Shown here in pieces: positions 36,749 through 45,839 of a stretch of DNA of 64,000 bases (its first letter is position 1; the number at the start of each line of letters is the position of its first letter). The notes under the pieces are model-generated. The model saw nothing but the letters and a program-made list of their open reading frames with translations. It had not been told where the DNA came from and did no database searches. Position numbers and translations under genes: made by a program. This DNA is from an uncultured Ferrimonas sp. (GTDB taxonomy: Bacteria > Pseudomonadota > Gammaproteobacteria > Enterobacterales > Shewanellaceae), in assembly GCF_947489035.1 (NCBI RefSeq), contig NZ_CANLCI010000001.1, forward strand, positions 62,001 through 126,000, written 5' to 3'.

Positions 36749-37132
36749 ATGTCCAGTTCATTTTCCAGTTACGCCGAGTTCTACCTTTATTACCTAAGCG
36801 AGCATCAAGATCTGACTTGCCGCCGCTTACACTACGTTGGCTCCTTTGGGGTATTAGCCATCTTGTTGCTGCTTAGCGTTAGCGGCCAATGGCAGTGGCT
36901 ATGGACGGTACTGCTGATGGGGTATGGCTGCGCTTGGGTTGGCCACTTTAAATTTGAGCGCAATAAACCCGCCACGTTTAAGTATCCGTTTTACAGCTTT
37001 ATTAGTGATTGGGTGATGCTAAAGGATTGGCTTACCGGCCAACTGGATAAAAAAATGGCCATCGCGATTGAACGCCATGGCCATGATGAGACTGCTACAA
37101 CAGATCCAGTAGCGCCAACGGCGCATCGATGA
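36749..37132 (+). CDS. Mpo1-like (DUF962) membrane protein
   Basis: A 127-residue protein with two hydrophobic helices (about 30-45 and 50-68) and the DUF962 features CRRLHYVGSFGVL, GHFKFERNKPATFKYPFYSFISDWVM. Yeast Mpo1 is an Fe(II)-dependent dioxygenase in 2-hydroxy fatty acid breakdown; the conserved His residues of that family are present, but the bacterial role is unknown. ATG at 36749 has AAGGAG five bases upstream, so the GTG at 36743 is rejected. The last 38 bases overlap the converging phosphatase gene. Confidence 0.82.
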   Translation: MSSSFSSYAEFYLYYLSEHQDLTCRRLHYVGSFGVLAILLLLSVSGQWQWLWTVLLMGYGCAWVGHFKFERNKPATFKYPFYSFISDWVMLKDWLTGQLDKKMAIAIERHGHDETATTDPVAPTAHR

Positions 37133-37736
37133 TCTTAAGCGGCCTGGCTCGTTGCAGCTCCGCCACCGTACCAGCGCCGTAGCTCACCCCGATCCCATAG
37201 GCACCCGCATTGGCGGCCATGGCCATATCAAAGTAAGCATCCCCCACCACCATGGTGTGTGCTGATGTGATCCCAACTTGCTGGCACAGTTGCGTCACCA
37301 TTAAGGGATCCGGCTTAGAAGCCGTTTCACACGCGGTGCGACTGCCCGCAAAGTAATGACTTATGCCACTGCTGTTTAGGGCTCTGTCTAGGCCATTACG
37401 GCCCTTTCCCGTTGCCACCGTAAGTACGATGTCCTGCTGCGCCAACTCTGTTAATAACGTTGGGATCTCTCGATACAGCGGTGAAGGCTGCGCTTCAAGG
37501 GCAAAATAGTGTTTGCGGTAAGTGGCAATAAACGCCTCTACCCCAGCTGCAGATAGACTGGGCTCACGCTGGGTGATCCCCACTTGCAGTGACAATCCGA
37601 TCATCGAGCGAACCTCAGCGGCGCTGGGCACCGCCAAGGCTAATTCGACACTGGCATCCTGCCAAGCTTGAACAATACTGCTAACGGTATCCTGAATGGT
37701 GCCGTCCCAATCGAACACAATGTGCTTTATATCCAT
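37095..37736 (-). CDS. HAD-superfamily phosphatase, phosphoglycolate phosphatase-like
   Basis: A 213-residue HAD hydrolase. Motif I is FDWDGTIQDTVSS with the nucleophile Asp, motif II is TVATGKGRNGLD, motif III Lys is in ETASKPDPLM, and motif IV is VVGDAYFDMAMAANAG. Proteins of this type next to rluC and rne are usually called Gph-like, but a true phosphoglycolate phosphatase role is not shown. It overlaps the Mpo1-like gene at the 3' ends by 38 bases. Confidence 0.85.
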   Translation of the reverse strand: MDIKHIVFDWDGTIQDTVSSIVQAWQDASVELALAVPSAAEVRSMIGLSLQVGITQREPSLSAAGVEAFIATYRKHYFALEAQPSPLYREIPTLLTELAQQDIVLTVATGKGRNGLDRALNSSGISHYFAGSRTACETASKPDPLMVTQLCQQVGITSAHTMVVGDAYFDMAMAANAGAYGIGVSYGAGTVAELQRARPLKIIDAPLALLDLL

Positions 37737-37840
37737 TGAACTTACGCTTCCTTTCTACTGCATTGCGGCTGCACGCTCATTGCACAGCAATCTAATCCAA
37801 GCCACTGCCGTTTCATGTCGCAGTCGGCCACCTCTTTCGA

Positions 37841-38809
37841 CTAGCGTAACTTCGCCAACAGCTTTTCCAACTTGGCTTCCATTGGCGCTTCCAGCTCCAT
37901 GGTTACCTCATCCACAGGGTGGGTAAACTTCAACCGAAACGCATGTAAGAACAAGCGATCAAGACCCGCTGCTTTCATCTTTTTATCGAAATAATCGTCG
38001 CCATAGCGGTCATCACAAGCAATCGGGTGACCCGCGTATTGGGTGTGCACACGAATTTGATGCGTGCGCCCCGTTACTGGGCTGCACTCCATCAACGTGG
38101 CACCAGCCAGTGACTCAACGATGCGAAAACGCGTTTCTGATGGCTTTCCTTCGGCCGAAACCGACACCGCACGTTCGCCGGTATTTAACTCACGCTTCAA
38201 CAATGGCGCTTGAATGGCACGGCGTTTTGCCGGCCAGCCACCTTTAACCAAAGCCAAATACTGCTTACGCATGGTTTTATGGCGCAGTTGATCCTGCAAA
38301 TGGCGCAGCGCTGAACGCTTCTTGGCGATCATCAACAAACCAGAGGTGGCGCGATCAATCCGATGCACCAGCTCTAAATTGCGCTCTTCTGGGCGCAGCG
38401 CACGCAGCGCTTCAATCACCCCAAATTGCAGGCCACTGCCACCATGCACTGCGATCCCCGAAGGCTTATTCAGCACCAGCATCACCTTGTCTTCATAGAT
38501 AATGTGCTTTTCTAAGCTCTTTACCTTATCCAACTTAGCGTTTGGCAGCGCGTCCTCTTTCGGTTCGCTCACCCGAATGGGGGCAATCCGCAATTCATCG
38601 CCATCTTGCAGCTTGTATTCGGGCTTAATCCGCTTCTTGTTTACCCGAACTTCGCCTTTCCGAAGCAGCCGATAAATTAAGCTTTTAGGAACCCCTTTTA
38701 AAAAGGTAATCAGGAAGTTGTCAATGCGTTGACCGGCGTGGTCATCGGTAATGGTCACCCATTGAACTTTGGGTGCCGGAGTTTGTTCAGATACATTCAT
38801 GGCGGGCAT
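37841..38809 (-). CDS. rluC: 23S rRNA pseudouridine synthase RluC
   Basis: A pseudouridine synthase of about 322 residues that modifies positions 955, 2504 and 2580 (E. coli numbering) of 23S rRNA. An S4 RNA-binding domain (GQRIDNFLITFLKGVPKSLIYRLLRKGEVRVN) precedes the catalytic domain with Asp in LVHRIDRATSGLLMIAKK. The start is uncertain: ATG at 38809 or 38800; a TTG at 38827 is less likely. It is divergent from rne, a conserved arrangement. Confidence 0.94.
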   Translation of the reverse strand: MPAMNVSEQTPAPKVQWVTITDDHAGQRIDNFLITFLKGVPKSLIYRLLRKGEVRVNKKRIKPEYKLQDGDELRIAPIRVSEPKEDALPNAKLDKVKSLEKHIIYEDKVMLVLNKPSGIAVHGGSGLQFGVIEALRALRPEERNLELVHRIDRATSGLLMIAKKRSALRHLQDQLRHKTMRKQYLALVKGGWPAKRRAIQAPLLKRELNTGERAVSVSAEGKPSETRFRIVESLAGATLMECSPVTGRTHQIRVHTQYAGHPIACDDRYGDDYFDKKMKAAGLDRLFLHAFRLKFTHPVDEVTMELEAPMEAKLEKLLAKLR

Positions 38810-39494
38810 TGTACCTACTATTGGCAACCACAGTAAATTGCCCGCTTAGTGCAGATCTAAATGACCAGACAGCAGCATCCTCTTCAGCCTGACACCATGA
38901 CAGCGAAAACAGAGCGGATCCCCTACAAATAGTGGCAGCAGCCCCGCTGGGATGTGGATATGTTGATTGCCGCCTATTGATGAACTTGCTATGCTTTCGG
39001 CACCAATGGCAGTAACGCGCCTTAGTTGCCGTTATTTTAGTCATTGCAGGGACATGGATGAGCCAGCGCTGTTTATTTTAAACGCGTCTCGCACCTCGTC
39101 AGGCCGATAAGCCCACAGCTAGACATTATTGTGGCCCGGTTAAGACAACACACGTCATTGACGAAACGTCATCTGCCCGCCTTTTATTATTTAATTAAAA
39201 TCGTTACCGATACAGGTGCTGCCGGAAACTGCCGGCATAAGAGAATATTTTTGGCTGGTAGCCTTAAGGCTGCCGCCAGTACCAAGCGTACGCATTTGAG
39301 GACAATCAGGCGCTAAGATCATCTGTGGTATACCCACGGCAGCCTGCTCTTGTGAGTAACAAGCCCATTTGTACTGGCTTCGTTATCAACCTCTACTCCC
39401 CCATTCCAGCCGCGAGGCTGCCGCTTGTTGGGGTGCCGGATCTTGTCCGGGCGACATCTGTATACGGTGACAAAAAAATGGATTCAGTCACCCA
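38810..39494 (+). promoter_or_regulatory. Long 5' leader and promoter region of rne
   Basis: About 670 bases with no gene, upstream of rne. Visible structures are a hairpin around AGCCTTAAGGCT (39260-39271, with CTGG/CCAG as outer pairs), CCGGA-TCTTG-TCCGG at 39436-39450, and GGTGAC/GTCACC at 39466-39471 and 39487-39492, which ends three bases before the start codon. In E. coli the long rne leader is bound and cleaved by RNase E itself for autoregulation; the same is inferred here. Promoters for the divergent rluC also lie here, but none was clear. Confidence 0.55.
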
Positions 39495-39498
39495 ATGA
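39478..39498 (+). other. Six-codon upstream frame overlapping the rne start (ATGA)
   Basis: ATG at 39478 opens a frame reading MDSVTQ and stopping at TGA 39496-39498, which overlaps the rne ATG at 39495-39497. GGTGA lies seven bases before this ATG, while rne itself has no purine-rich ribosome binding site at the right distance. The frame could feed ribosomes to rne by termination-reinitiation. This is an inference from layout only. Confidence 0.35.
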
Positions 39499-42400
39499 AA
39501 AGAATGCTGATCAACGCGACTCAGTCAGAAGAGTTGCGCGTAGCGCTGGTCGATGGCCAACGCTTATATGATCTGGACATCGAAAGCCCAGGTCACGAGC
39601 AGAAAAAAGCGAACATTTACAAAGGTAAAATCACCCGCGTAGAACCTTCCCTTGAAGCCGCCTTTGTCGATTACGGCGCTGAGCGTCACGGCTTTTTGCC
39701 GTTAAAAGAGATTGCCCGCGAGTACTTTGTTAACCCTTCCCAAAAAGGTCGTCCTTCGGTTAAAGAAGCGATCAAAGAGGGGCAGGAAGTTATCGTTCAG
39801 GTCGATAAAGAAGAACGTGGCACCAAAGGCGCAGCCTTAACCACCTTCATCAGCCTGGCCGGTTCTTACTTAGTATTGATGCCAAACAACCCTCGTGCCG
39901 GTGGGATTTCCCGTCGCATTGAAGGCGATGAGCGCAGCGACCTAAAAGAAGCACTGTCTAAGTTAGACGTACCACAGGGCATGGGCTTAATTGTTCGTAC
40001 CGCTGGGGTTGGTAAGGCCGCTGAAGAGCTGGCTGACGACTTAAACGTGTTACTGCACCACTGGAACTCAATCAAAACCGCTGCGGATTCTAAGCCTGCG
40101 CCACTGTTGATCCACCAAGAGTCCAACGTCATTGTTCGCGCCATCCGTGATTACTTGCGTAGCGACATTGGCGAGATCCTGATTGACCATCAGAAAATCT
40201 TCGAAAAAGCACGTGATCACATCGCCTTAGTTCGACCTGATGCGGTATCCAAGCTGAAGCTGTACCAAAGCGAAGTGCCACTGTTTACCCACTACCAGAT
40301 TGAAAGCCAGATTGAATCGGCGTTCCAACGTGAAGTGCGCCTGCCTTCCGGCGGTTCCATCGTTATCGATCCAACCGAAGCGTTAACCTCGGTAGACATC
40401 AACTCCGCTCGCGCAACGAAAGGCAGCGACATTGAAGAAACCGCACTGCAAACCAACTTAGAAGCCGCCGATGAGATCGCTCGTCAGCTGCGCCTGCGTG
40501 ATTTGGGTGGCTTGGTGGTTATCGACTTCATCGACATGGGCCCAGTACGTCACCAACGTGACGTAGAAAACCGCCTGCGCGATGCCGTTCGTCAAGATCG
40601 TGCCCGAGTGCAACTTGGCCGCATTTCCCGCTTTGGTTTGCTGGAAATGTCCCGTCAACGTTTGCGTCCATCTCTGGGTGAATCTGCCGCACACCTGTGT
40701 CCACGTTGTAGTGGTCAAGGCTCTATCCGTGGTACTGAATCGTTAGCCTTATCGATTCTTCGCCTGATGGAAGAGGAAGCGATCAAAGAGAACACCTCGC
40801 AGATTGAAGCTCAGGTACCTACTGACGTTGCCGCTTACTTATTGAACGAGAAGCGCAAAGCGATCCGCATTGTTGAGCAACGCCATAAAGTTGAAGTGTA
40901 CGTGATCCCGCATCCGCACATGGAAACCCCAGCCTACAAAGTGGTTCGTCATCGCAAAGACGACACCATTGCTGAAGCCAGCTACTCCTTGGTTGAGCGT
41001 CCAGACGCCAAGCTTTACGAGCCGCGTAAGCACGAACGTGCGCAACTGGATAAGCCAGCGGTAAGCAGCCTGTCCCCAGTGCCTGCGGCGGCAGCCACTG
41101 CTGCCCCTGTGGCCGCAAAAGCAGAAGCGCGTCCAGCTAAACAAGACAAGCCTAAGCGCGGTCCACGCCAAGAGCGCAAGCCGAAGCCACAGCCTAAGAA
41201 AGCGGAACTGGGTTTGTTTGCCCGCTTAGCAGCCGCCATTAAGAGCCTGTTTGGTGCCGCTGAAGAGGAAGCCAAGCCAGAGCCTAAGCCTCGTCGCAAC
41301 GACAACCGTCGCCGTAACGAACGCAAAGAGCGTGGCGAGCGCAACGATCGTAATCGTCGCAACCGCAACCGTGGCGACAAGCGCGATGACAACGAGCAGC
41401 AAACGGAAGGCAATAACGATCGCCGTCGTGGCCGCCGCGATCGTAATGACCGCAACGACCGTCAAGAACGTAATGAGCGTAACGACCGCCAAGATCGCAA
41501 CAGCCGTCGTGATCGCAACGAGAGCGCACCGGCTCAGCAGCAGGATGACAACCGTCGTAACGAACGTGATGACAGCCGTCGTAACGAACGTGATGACAGC
41601 CGTCGTAACGAACGCGATGACAGCCGTCGTAACGAACGCGATGACGCTCGTCGTGCTGAACGCGACGAGGCCCGTCGTAACGAACGTAACGAGCGTCGCA
41701 ATAAGCAAAAGCTCGATCACAGCGACGCTGAAGCGGTAGCAACTGAAACCGTTCAGGCGCAACCACAGCAGCAAGCACCGGTTGAAAATCGTCAAGAACG
41801 CGCTGAGCAGCCAAAGCGTGAACGTCGCCCGCGTCGTCAACTTGAGCGCTCGGTTCGCGTAGCTAAGCACGATGAAGCTCCAGCTGCTGTCGCTAACGTT
41901 GAAACTGCAGCGGTTGCCACACCAGCACCGGTAGCGGCACCAGTGCAACCAGCAGAAGCAACCCCTGAAGCTGTCGCCAAACCGGTAACCAGCGAAGCAC
42001 AAAGCGAAATCAGCCTGACCGACAACGAGCGCCAAGCTCATCGTCGCTCTCGTCGCAGCCCACGTCACTTACGCGCAGCGGGTCAACGCCGTCGTCGCAT
42101 GAACCGTGACGGTGAGGACGCACCGCAAACTGATCCAGTGAATGCGCGCTACCCAGAAGACAGTGCGCAGCAAGCTCAGCAGATCCCGATGGATCTCGAG
42201 CCTACTGCTCAGCCTGTTGAAGCCGCCAAGCCTGTTGAAGCGCCTAAGCCTGTTGAAGCTGCCAAGCCTGTTGAAGCTGCCAAGCCTGTTGAAGCTGCCA
42301 AGCCTGTTGAAGCGCCTAAGCCTGTTGAAGCTGCTCAGCCTGTTGAAGCGCCTAAGCCTGTTGAAGCGCCTAAGCCTGTTGAAGCGCCTAAGCCTGTTGA

Positions 42401-42809
42401 AGCGCCTAAGCCTGTTGAAGCTGCTCAGCCTGCTGAAGCGCCTAAGCCTGTTGAAGCGTCTAAGCCTGTTGAAGCGCCTAAGCCTGTTGAAGCGCCTAAG
42501 CCTGTTGAAGCTGCCAAGCCTGTTGAAGCTGCCAAGCCTGTTGAAGCTGCCAAGCCTGTTGAAGCGCCTAAGCCTGTTGAAGCCGCCAAGCCTGTTGAAG
42601 CCGCTAAGCCTGTTGAAGCGCCTAAGCCTCGCACTTCAGGTTTACTCGGTGGTGCAGTCTCGGCAGAGATGGCAGCCCCGAAGAGCATCGATACTGAGCT
42701 GAAGAAGATCGAAGTGGAAGTTCCAGAGTTTGAAGCAAAGAAAAACAACTTTGCCGCCAATCGCTACGCCAGCATGGTGAACTCCGGCATGACCAAGCCG
42801 ACTGAATAA
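39495..42809 (+). CDS. rne: Ribonuclease E
   Basis: A 1104-residue endonuclease, core of the RNA degradosome. The catalytic half has an S1 domain (about 35-120), Asp301 in [11 protein letters not shown] and Asp344 in VVIDFIDMG as magnesium ligands (E. coli 303 and 346), and the zinc-link Cys402-Cys405 in CPRCSGQG. After about residue 525 comes a disordered scaffold: an amphipathic stretch [16 protein letters not shown] (about 572-587) likely to be the membrane anchor, long Arg-rich RNA-binding tracts, six 8-residue repeats (41551-41694) and 23 hexapeptide repeats (42210-42623). The last residues (about 1085-1104, [15 protein letters not shown]) may form a partner-binding tail, probably for PNPase. 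The leader suggests autoregulation. Confidence 0.96.
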   Translation: MKRMLINATQSEELRVALVDGQRLYDLDIESPGHEQKKANIYKGKITRVEPSLEAAFVDYGAERHGFLPLKEIAREYFVNPSQKGRPSVKEAIKEGQEVIVQVDKEERGTKGAALTTFISLAGSYLVLMPNNPRAGGISRRIEGDERSDLKEALSKLDVPQGMGLIVRTAGVGKAAEELADDLNVLLHHWNSIKTAADSKPAPLLIHQESNVIVRAIRDYLRSDIGEILIDHQKIFEKARDHIALVRPDAVSKLKLYQSEVPLFTHYQIESQIESAFQREVRLPSGGSIVIDPTEALTSVDINSARATKGSDIEETALQTNLEAADEIARQLRLRDLGGLVVIDFIDMGPVRHQRDVENRLRDAVRQDRARVQLGRISRFGLLEMSRQRLRPSLGESAAHLCPRCSGQGSIRGTESLALSILRLMEEEAIKENTSQIEAQVPTDVAAYLLNEKRKAIRIVEQRHKVEVYVIPHPHMETPAYKVVRHRKDDTIAEASYSLVERPDAKLYEPRKHERAQLDKPAVSSLSPVPAAAATAAPVAAKAEARPAKQDKPKRGPRQERKPKPQPKKAELGLFARLAAAIKSLFGAAEEEAKPEPKPRRNDNRRRNERKERGERNDRNRRNRNRGDKRDDNEQQTEGNNDRRRGRRDRNDRNDRQERNERNDRQDRNSRRDRNESAPAQQQDDNRRNERDDSRRNERDDSRRNERDDSRRNERDDARRAERDEARRNERNERRNKQKLDHSDAEAVATETVQAQPQQQAPVENRQERAEQPKRERRPRRQLERSVRVAKHDEAPAAVANVETAAVATPAPVAAPVQPAEATPEAVAKPVTSEAQSEISLTDNERQAHRRSRRSPRHLRAAGQRRRRMNRDGEDAPQTDPVNARYPEDSAQQAQQIPMDLEPTAQPVEAAKPVEAPKPVEAAKPVEAAKPVEAAKPVEAPKPVEAAQPVEAPKPVEAPKPVEAPKPVEAPKPVEAAQPAEAPKPVEASKPVEAPKPVEAPKPVEAAKPVEAAKPVEAAKPVEAPKPVEAAKPVEAAKPVEAPKPRTSGLLGGAVSAEMAAPKSIDTELKKIEVEVPEFEAKKNNFAANRYASMVNSGMTKPTE
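41551..41694 (+). repeat. Six tandem 24-bp repeats in rne (RRNERDDS unit)
   Basis: Six units of eight codons encode variants of (N/S/A)RRNERDD, a charged Arg/Asp/Glu-rich tract in the RNA-binding part of the scaffold. The middle copies are almost identical at the DNA level, indicating recent expansion by slippage or unequal crossover. Confidence 0.9.
42210..42623 (+). repeat. Twenty-three tandem 18-bp repeats in rne (KPVEA[A/P] unit)
   Basis: Twenty-three units of six codons encode K/Q-P-V-E-A-A/P/S, with one V-to-A change. The DNA copies (AAGCCTGTTGAAG core) differ mainly in the last codons. They form a Pro-rich, probably extended spacer before the C-terminal tail. Copy number is likely to vary among strains. 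Confidence 0.95.
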
Positions 42810-42832
42810 CCCTTAGGGTTATTGTTCGGAAC

Positions 42833-42864
42833 AAAAACGGCCACCTTTCGGTGGCCGTTTTTTT
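42833..42864. terminator. Bidirectional terminator between rne and the phosphatase gene
   Basis: AAACGGCCACC and GGTGGCCGTTT flank TTTC, with A-run left and seven T right. A smaller inverted repeat AATAACCC/GGGTTATT (42805-42823) covers the rne stop codon. Confidence 0.9.
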
Positions 42865-42878
42865 GTCTGTAAAAAGCG

Positions 42879-43376
42879 TTAGCGCTTTGCAGTGGCGATG
42901 TTCCTTAGCAGCTGCTGGGCGGATTCCTCTAAAAGATCCAACACTAATTCGAAGCCTTTACTGCCACCATAATATGGATCCGGCACTTCACTGTAAGGCA
43001 GATCCCCCCATTGCAACATCATCGCCAACTTCTGTCGCTGGGTATCCGTAGTCGCCATTTGCTGCAAATCGGTAAAGTTTTGCTTATCCGCGGCCAAGAT
43101 CAGATCAAACTGTTCAAAGTCTGCCAAGGTCACTTTGCGGGCGGTGATCCCACTAAAGTCGTAGCCACGATTACGTCCCGCTTGGGCTGAACGTTGATCC
43201 GGCTGCTCCCCTTGGTGGTGCGCAATGGTGCCAGCAGAATCAAATTGCAGCGATAATCCCAGCTTTTTAGCGCGACCACGAAACACCGCTTCGGCGGTAG
43301 GAGAACGGCAGATGTTGCCCATACAAACAAATAAAATTCGATTGATCTGCCGATAATTCAGATGATGAATATCCAT
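42879..43376 (-). CDS. Low-molecular-weight protein-tyrosine phosphatase
   Basis: A 165-residue phosphatase with the P-loop VCMGNICRSPTAEAVF (Cys and Arg of CX5R near 17-24) and the general-acid Asp in VPDPYYGG near the C-terminus. No tyrosine kinase or capsule gene lies nearby, so it is a stand-alone member of the family; some act on arginine phosphate or small substrates. The ATG at 43376 is preferred over a GTG at 43382 because GAGTG lies just upstream at a suitable distance. Confidence 0.88.
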   Translation of the reverse strand: MDIHHLNYRQINRILFVCMGNICRSPTAEAVFRGRAKKLGLSLQFDSAGTIAHHQGEQPDQRSAQAGRNRGYDFSGITARKVTLADFEQFDLILAADKQNFTDLQQMATTDTQRQKLAMMLQWGDLPYSEVPDPYYGGSKGFELVLDLLEESAQQLLRNIATAKR

Positions 43377-43551
43377 ATGCACTCGCTTTATTGCTCTCTT
43401 TCATATGAGAGTAACAAAAATTATTCAGGGCGTTTTGAACGGGCATCTAAATTCAATACTGGCGTTGCTTGGGCCGCAGTGATTGCCGTTATAACGATAC
43501 GCGCTATGGGTGCTACGGCAAAGGCGCATCATTTTCAATCGTGCGCTGGGC

Positions 43552-45264
43552 TCAAGTCACCATTTCCGCTTCATCGTTGATCCATTGCTGGATCTTCGCC
43601 ACCATCACATTTTTTTGAATCGGCTTATACAGCACATCGTTCATGCCAACCTCAAAGCAGCGCGCAAGATCCTCTTCCGTCGTGGTGGCCGTTAACGCAA
43701 TAATTGGCGTGAGGCACCCTTGCTCTCGCAACGTTTTGGTGCACTCAAAACCGTCCATCAACGGCATTCGGCAATCCATCAAAATCAGATCGTAACGTTT
43801 CTGCTGCACCCGCTCTAATGCCTCTTTCCCGTTGCTGGCTAAATCAATATTGGCCCCGACCTTTTCCAGCATCAGTTTCGCCACCAATTGATTGGCCCGA
43901 GTGTCATCCACCACCAACAATTGCTGTTCCGTCAAACTTAAGGCCAGCTCTTGCGGTTGCTGTTGTTCAATTTGGGCAAAGGGCAGCATCAGTCGAAAAC
44001 TGAAAGTACTACCGTGCCCGGGCTCGGAAACAACCTCTAACTTGCTGCCCATCACTTGGCACAGGTGGTTACAGATCGCTAACCCCAAACCGGTACCTCG
44101 GTGTTCGGCCCCTGCGGCCTGAGCAAAGGGTTGGAATATTTTCGAGATGGTCGCTCCGTCGATGCCGCAACCATCGTCAATCACTGCAAATTGAATGTCG
44201 CAGTGCTCGTTTGCTGCCAAGGCTGAAACTTTTAATGTCACCTGCCCCATCTTGGTAAATTTAACCGCATTACTGAGCAGGTTCAGTAAAACTTGCTTTA
44301 AACGCAACGGATCCACGGCAACCACACAGGGGCTTTCGCTAAACCAGTCCAACTTTAATTGGTTGCCCTGCTCCTGCGCCGCAGAACGCACCACTTCGAG
44401 TGCTTCTTGAATCAGCTGCTGCAGATCGTGGGGCTGGGGGTTTAAGGCGAAGCCGCCGTCTTCGATTTTGGCGTAATCCAAGACATCATTCACCAGCGCT
44501 AATAGGCTCTGCCCAGAGAGACTGACAATGGTCAGTAACTCTTGTTGTTCTGGGGTGAGCTCGCTTTCCATCAGCAGATCCGTACTGGCTAACATGCCAT
44601 TAAGCGGCGTACGCAACTCGTGAGTCACCGACGCTAAAAAGCGATAGCGAACCTGAGCCATATGCGCCGTTTGTTGTTGTGCAGCTTGCAGCTTGCTGTA
44701 AGCACGCACATTCACCGCATACGCTTCTAAGCTGGCCATTAATGACCGCACAAACCACGAGTCTGAATCGTCAAAACTGACCGCATCACTGATCAATAAC
44801 AGCGCGATTTGATGATCCGCCGATTGGCACCATAAGCCCATATGGCCATTGGCTTTAATCACTTCTTGATCGGATTTGGTCAGTTCTTGCCAGGCGTAAT
44901 TACGCCACATCGGCACAAAGTCTTCGATGTCACCGCTTTGCCACTGGCCTTGCCAACCAACCCACACCTTAAACTGATGCTGCTCCTGTTCCAACAGCGT
45001 GATCAGCTGCCCTAACACCCGCTTCGGCACCACTAAGGAAGCATCCAATAGCAGCCCAAAGGATTGGTTCAATAGGCTTTCATATTGGCGACGGCGGTCA
45101 AGCTGCTGGCTTTGATCTTCAAGGATATTACTTTGGTTGCTGTTGATCCGGGTTAACGCTTGATTGGCTTCGTAAAGCTGCTCACTGCGCTGCTCTAGCA
45201 TCTGTTCCGCGGCTATCCGTGCCAATCGCTCCCGCTGGGCGCGACGCTCCCAATTGATGGTCAT
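43552..45264 (-). CDS. hnoK: H-NOX-associated hybrid sensor histidine kinase (HnoK/HahK)
   Basis: A 570-residue soluble kinase without membrane helices. It has an N-terminal coiled coil (about 5-70), a GAF-like or unknown sensory region (about 70-195), HisKA with His215 in SVTHELRTPLNG, an ATPase domain (LLNLLSNAVKFTK, DDGCGIDG, GTGLGLAI), and a C-terminal receiver with Asp497 in LILMDCRMPLMDG. Its ATG lies one base after the TGA of the H-NOX gene, so translation is coupled. In related bacteria, NO-bound H-NOX inhibits this kinase, which feeds a phosphorelay controlling biofilm or quorum responses. No downstream HnoB/HnoD regulator is in the window. Confidence 0.88.
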   Translation of the reverse strand: MTINWERRAQRERLARIAAEQMLEQRSEQLYEANQALTRINSNQSNILEDQSQQLDRRRQYESLLNQSFGLLLDASLVVPKRVLGQLITLLEQEQHQFKVWVGWQGQWQSGDIEDFVPMWRNYAWQELTKSDQEVIKANGHMGLWCQSADHQIALLLISDAVSFDDSDSWFVRSLMASLEAYAVNVRAYSKLQAAQQQTAHMAQVRYRFLASVTHELRTPLNGMLASTDLLMESELTPEQQELLTIVSLSGQSLLALVNDVLDYAKIEDGGFALNPQPHDLQQLIQEALEVVRSAAQEQGNQLKLDWFSESPCVVAVDPLRLKQVLLNLLSNAVKFTKMGQVTLKVSALAANEHCDIQFAVIDDGCGIDGATISKIFQPFAQAAGAEHRGTGLGLAICNHLCQVMGSKLEVVSEPGHGSTFSFRLMLPFAQIEQQQPQELALSLTEQQLLVVDDTRANQLVAKLMLEKVGANIDLASNGKEALERVQQKRYDLILMDCRMPLMDGFECTKTLREQGCLTPIIALTATTTEEDLARCFEVGMNDVLYKPIQKNVMVAKIQQWINDEAEMVT

Positions 45265-45265
45265 C

Positions 45266-45805
45266 TCAACCCCGTTCCAGCACAAATCGTACTTCGGTGC
45301 CCTGCTCGTTTAACGGGGTGCGCGTTAACGACAACGTTTCACCAAAACATTCGCCGCAACGGAGAATCAAGCCCTCGGCCACCGCCCCAAAGCCACGGTG
45401 GCTGTGATAGCGCATCTCCATGGTCGAGGCATTAACCGAGTCAAATTCAAAGGTGGGGGGCTGCGCGTTGTCGTACAGTTTGCGAACTTGGCGGTGGATG
45501 TTGTTTTCCACCTGCTGCAAAAAATCAAAGCTGCCACTAAAGCGATCAAGCTCCACCTTGTGCACCGCAACTAGGCGGTCAAACAAAGTGCGACCGTACG
45601 CGATAAGCAGCTGTTCTACCGGAACATTCACTTCATCAGCCAAGGCAGCCACTAAGCTGATCATCTCACCATGATGGTAATCGCCTACTTGGGTGTAGGC
45701 GCCACCGCTGGCCAGTTGCACCCGATCTAACATCGCTTCGGTCACTTCCATGCCGAATTGGTTATCGACCATGTCAACAAACTCGGTAAAAACGATTCCT
45801 TTCAT
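45266..45805 (-). CDS. hnoX: H-NOX heme nitric oxide sensor
   Basis: A 179-residue heme protein that binds nitric oxide. It begins MKGIVFTEFVDMVDNQFG, the proximal heme ligand is His104 in ENNIHRQVRKLY, and the propionate-binding YxSxR motif is Tyr133-Ser135-Arg137. No obvious distal Tyr pocket of the O2-binding type could be assigned by eye. Directly followed by its kinase and preceded at 34 bases by the MsrB-MsrA gene on the same strand. Confidence 0.92.
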   Translation of the reverse strand: MKGIVFTEFVDMVDNQFGMEVTEAMLDRVQLASGGAYTQVGDYHHGEMISLVAALADEVNVPVEQLLIAYGRTLFDRLVAVHKVELDRFSGSFDFLQQVENNIHRQVRKLYDNAQPPTFEFDSVNASTMEMRYHSHRGFGAVAEGLILRCGECFGETLSLTRTPLNEQGTEVRFVLERG

Positions 45806-45839
45806 TGTTCATCCATTTCATGGCTAGGATGAATAAAGT

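Noticed and set aside
41226..42068. A 280-codon open frame opposite the rne repeats
   Set aside because: It is a mirror of the low-complexity Arg/Asp-rich coding sequence of rne, with a repetitive and hydrophobic-biased translation and no ribosome binding site.
42142..42702. A Leu/Lys/Ser repeat frame inside rne and the thought of a CRISPR-like array
   Set aside because: The 18-bp repeats are contiguous without spacers and keep the rne frame; they encode a protein repeat, not a CRISPR array.
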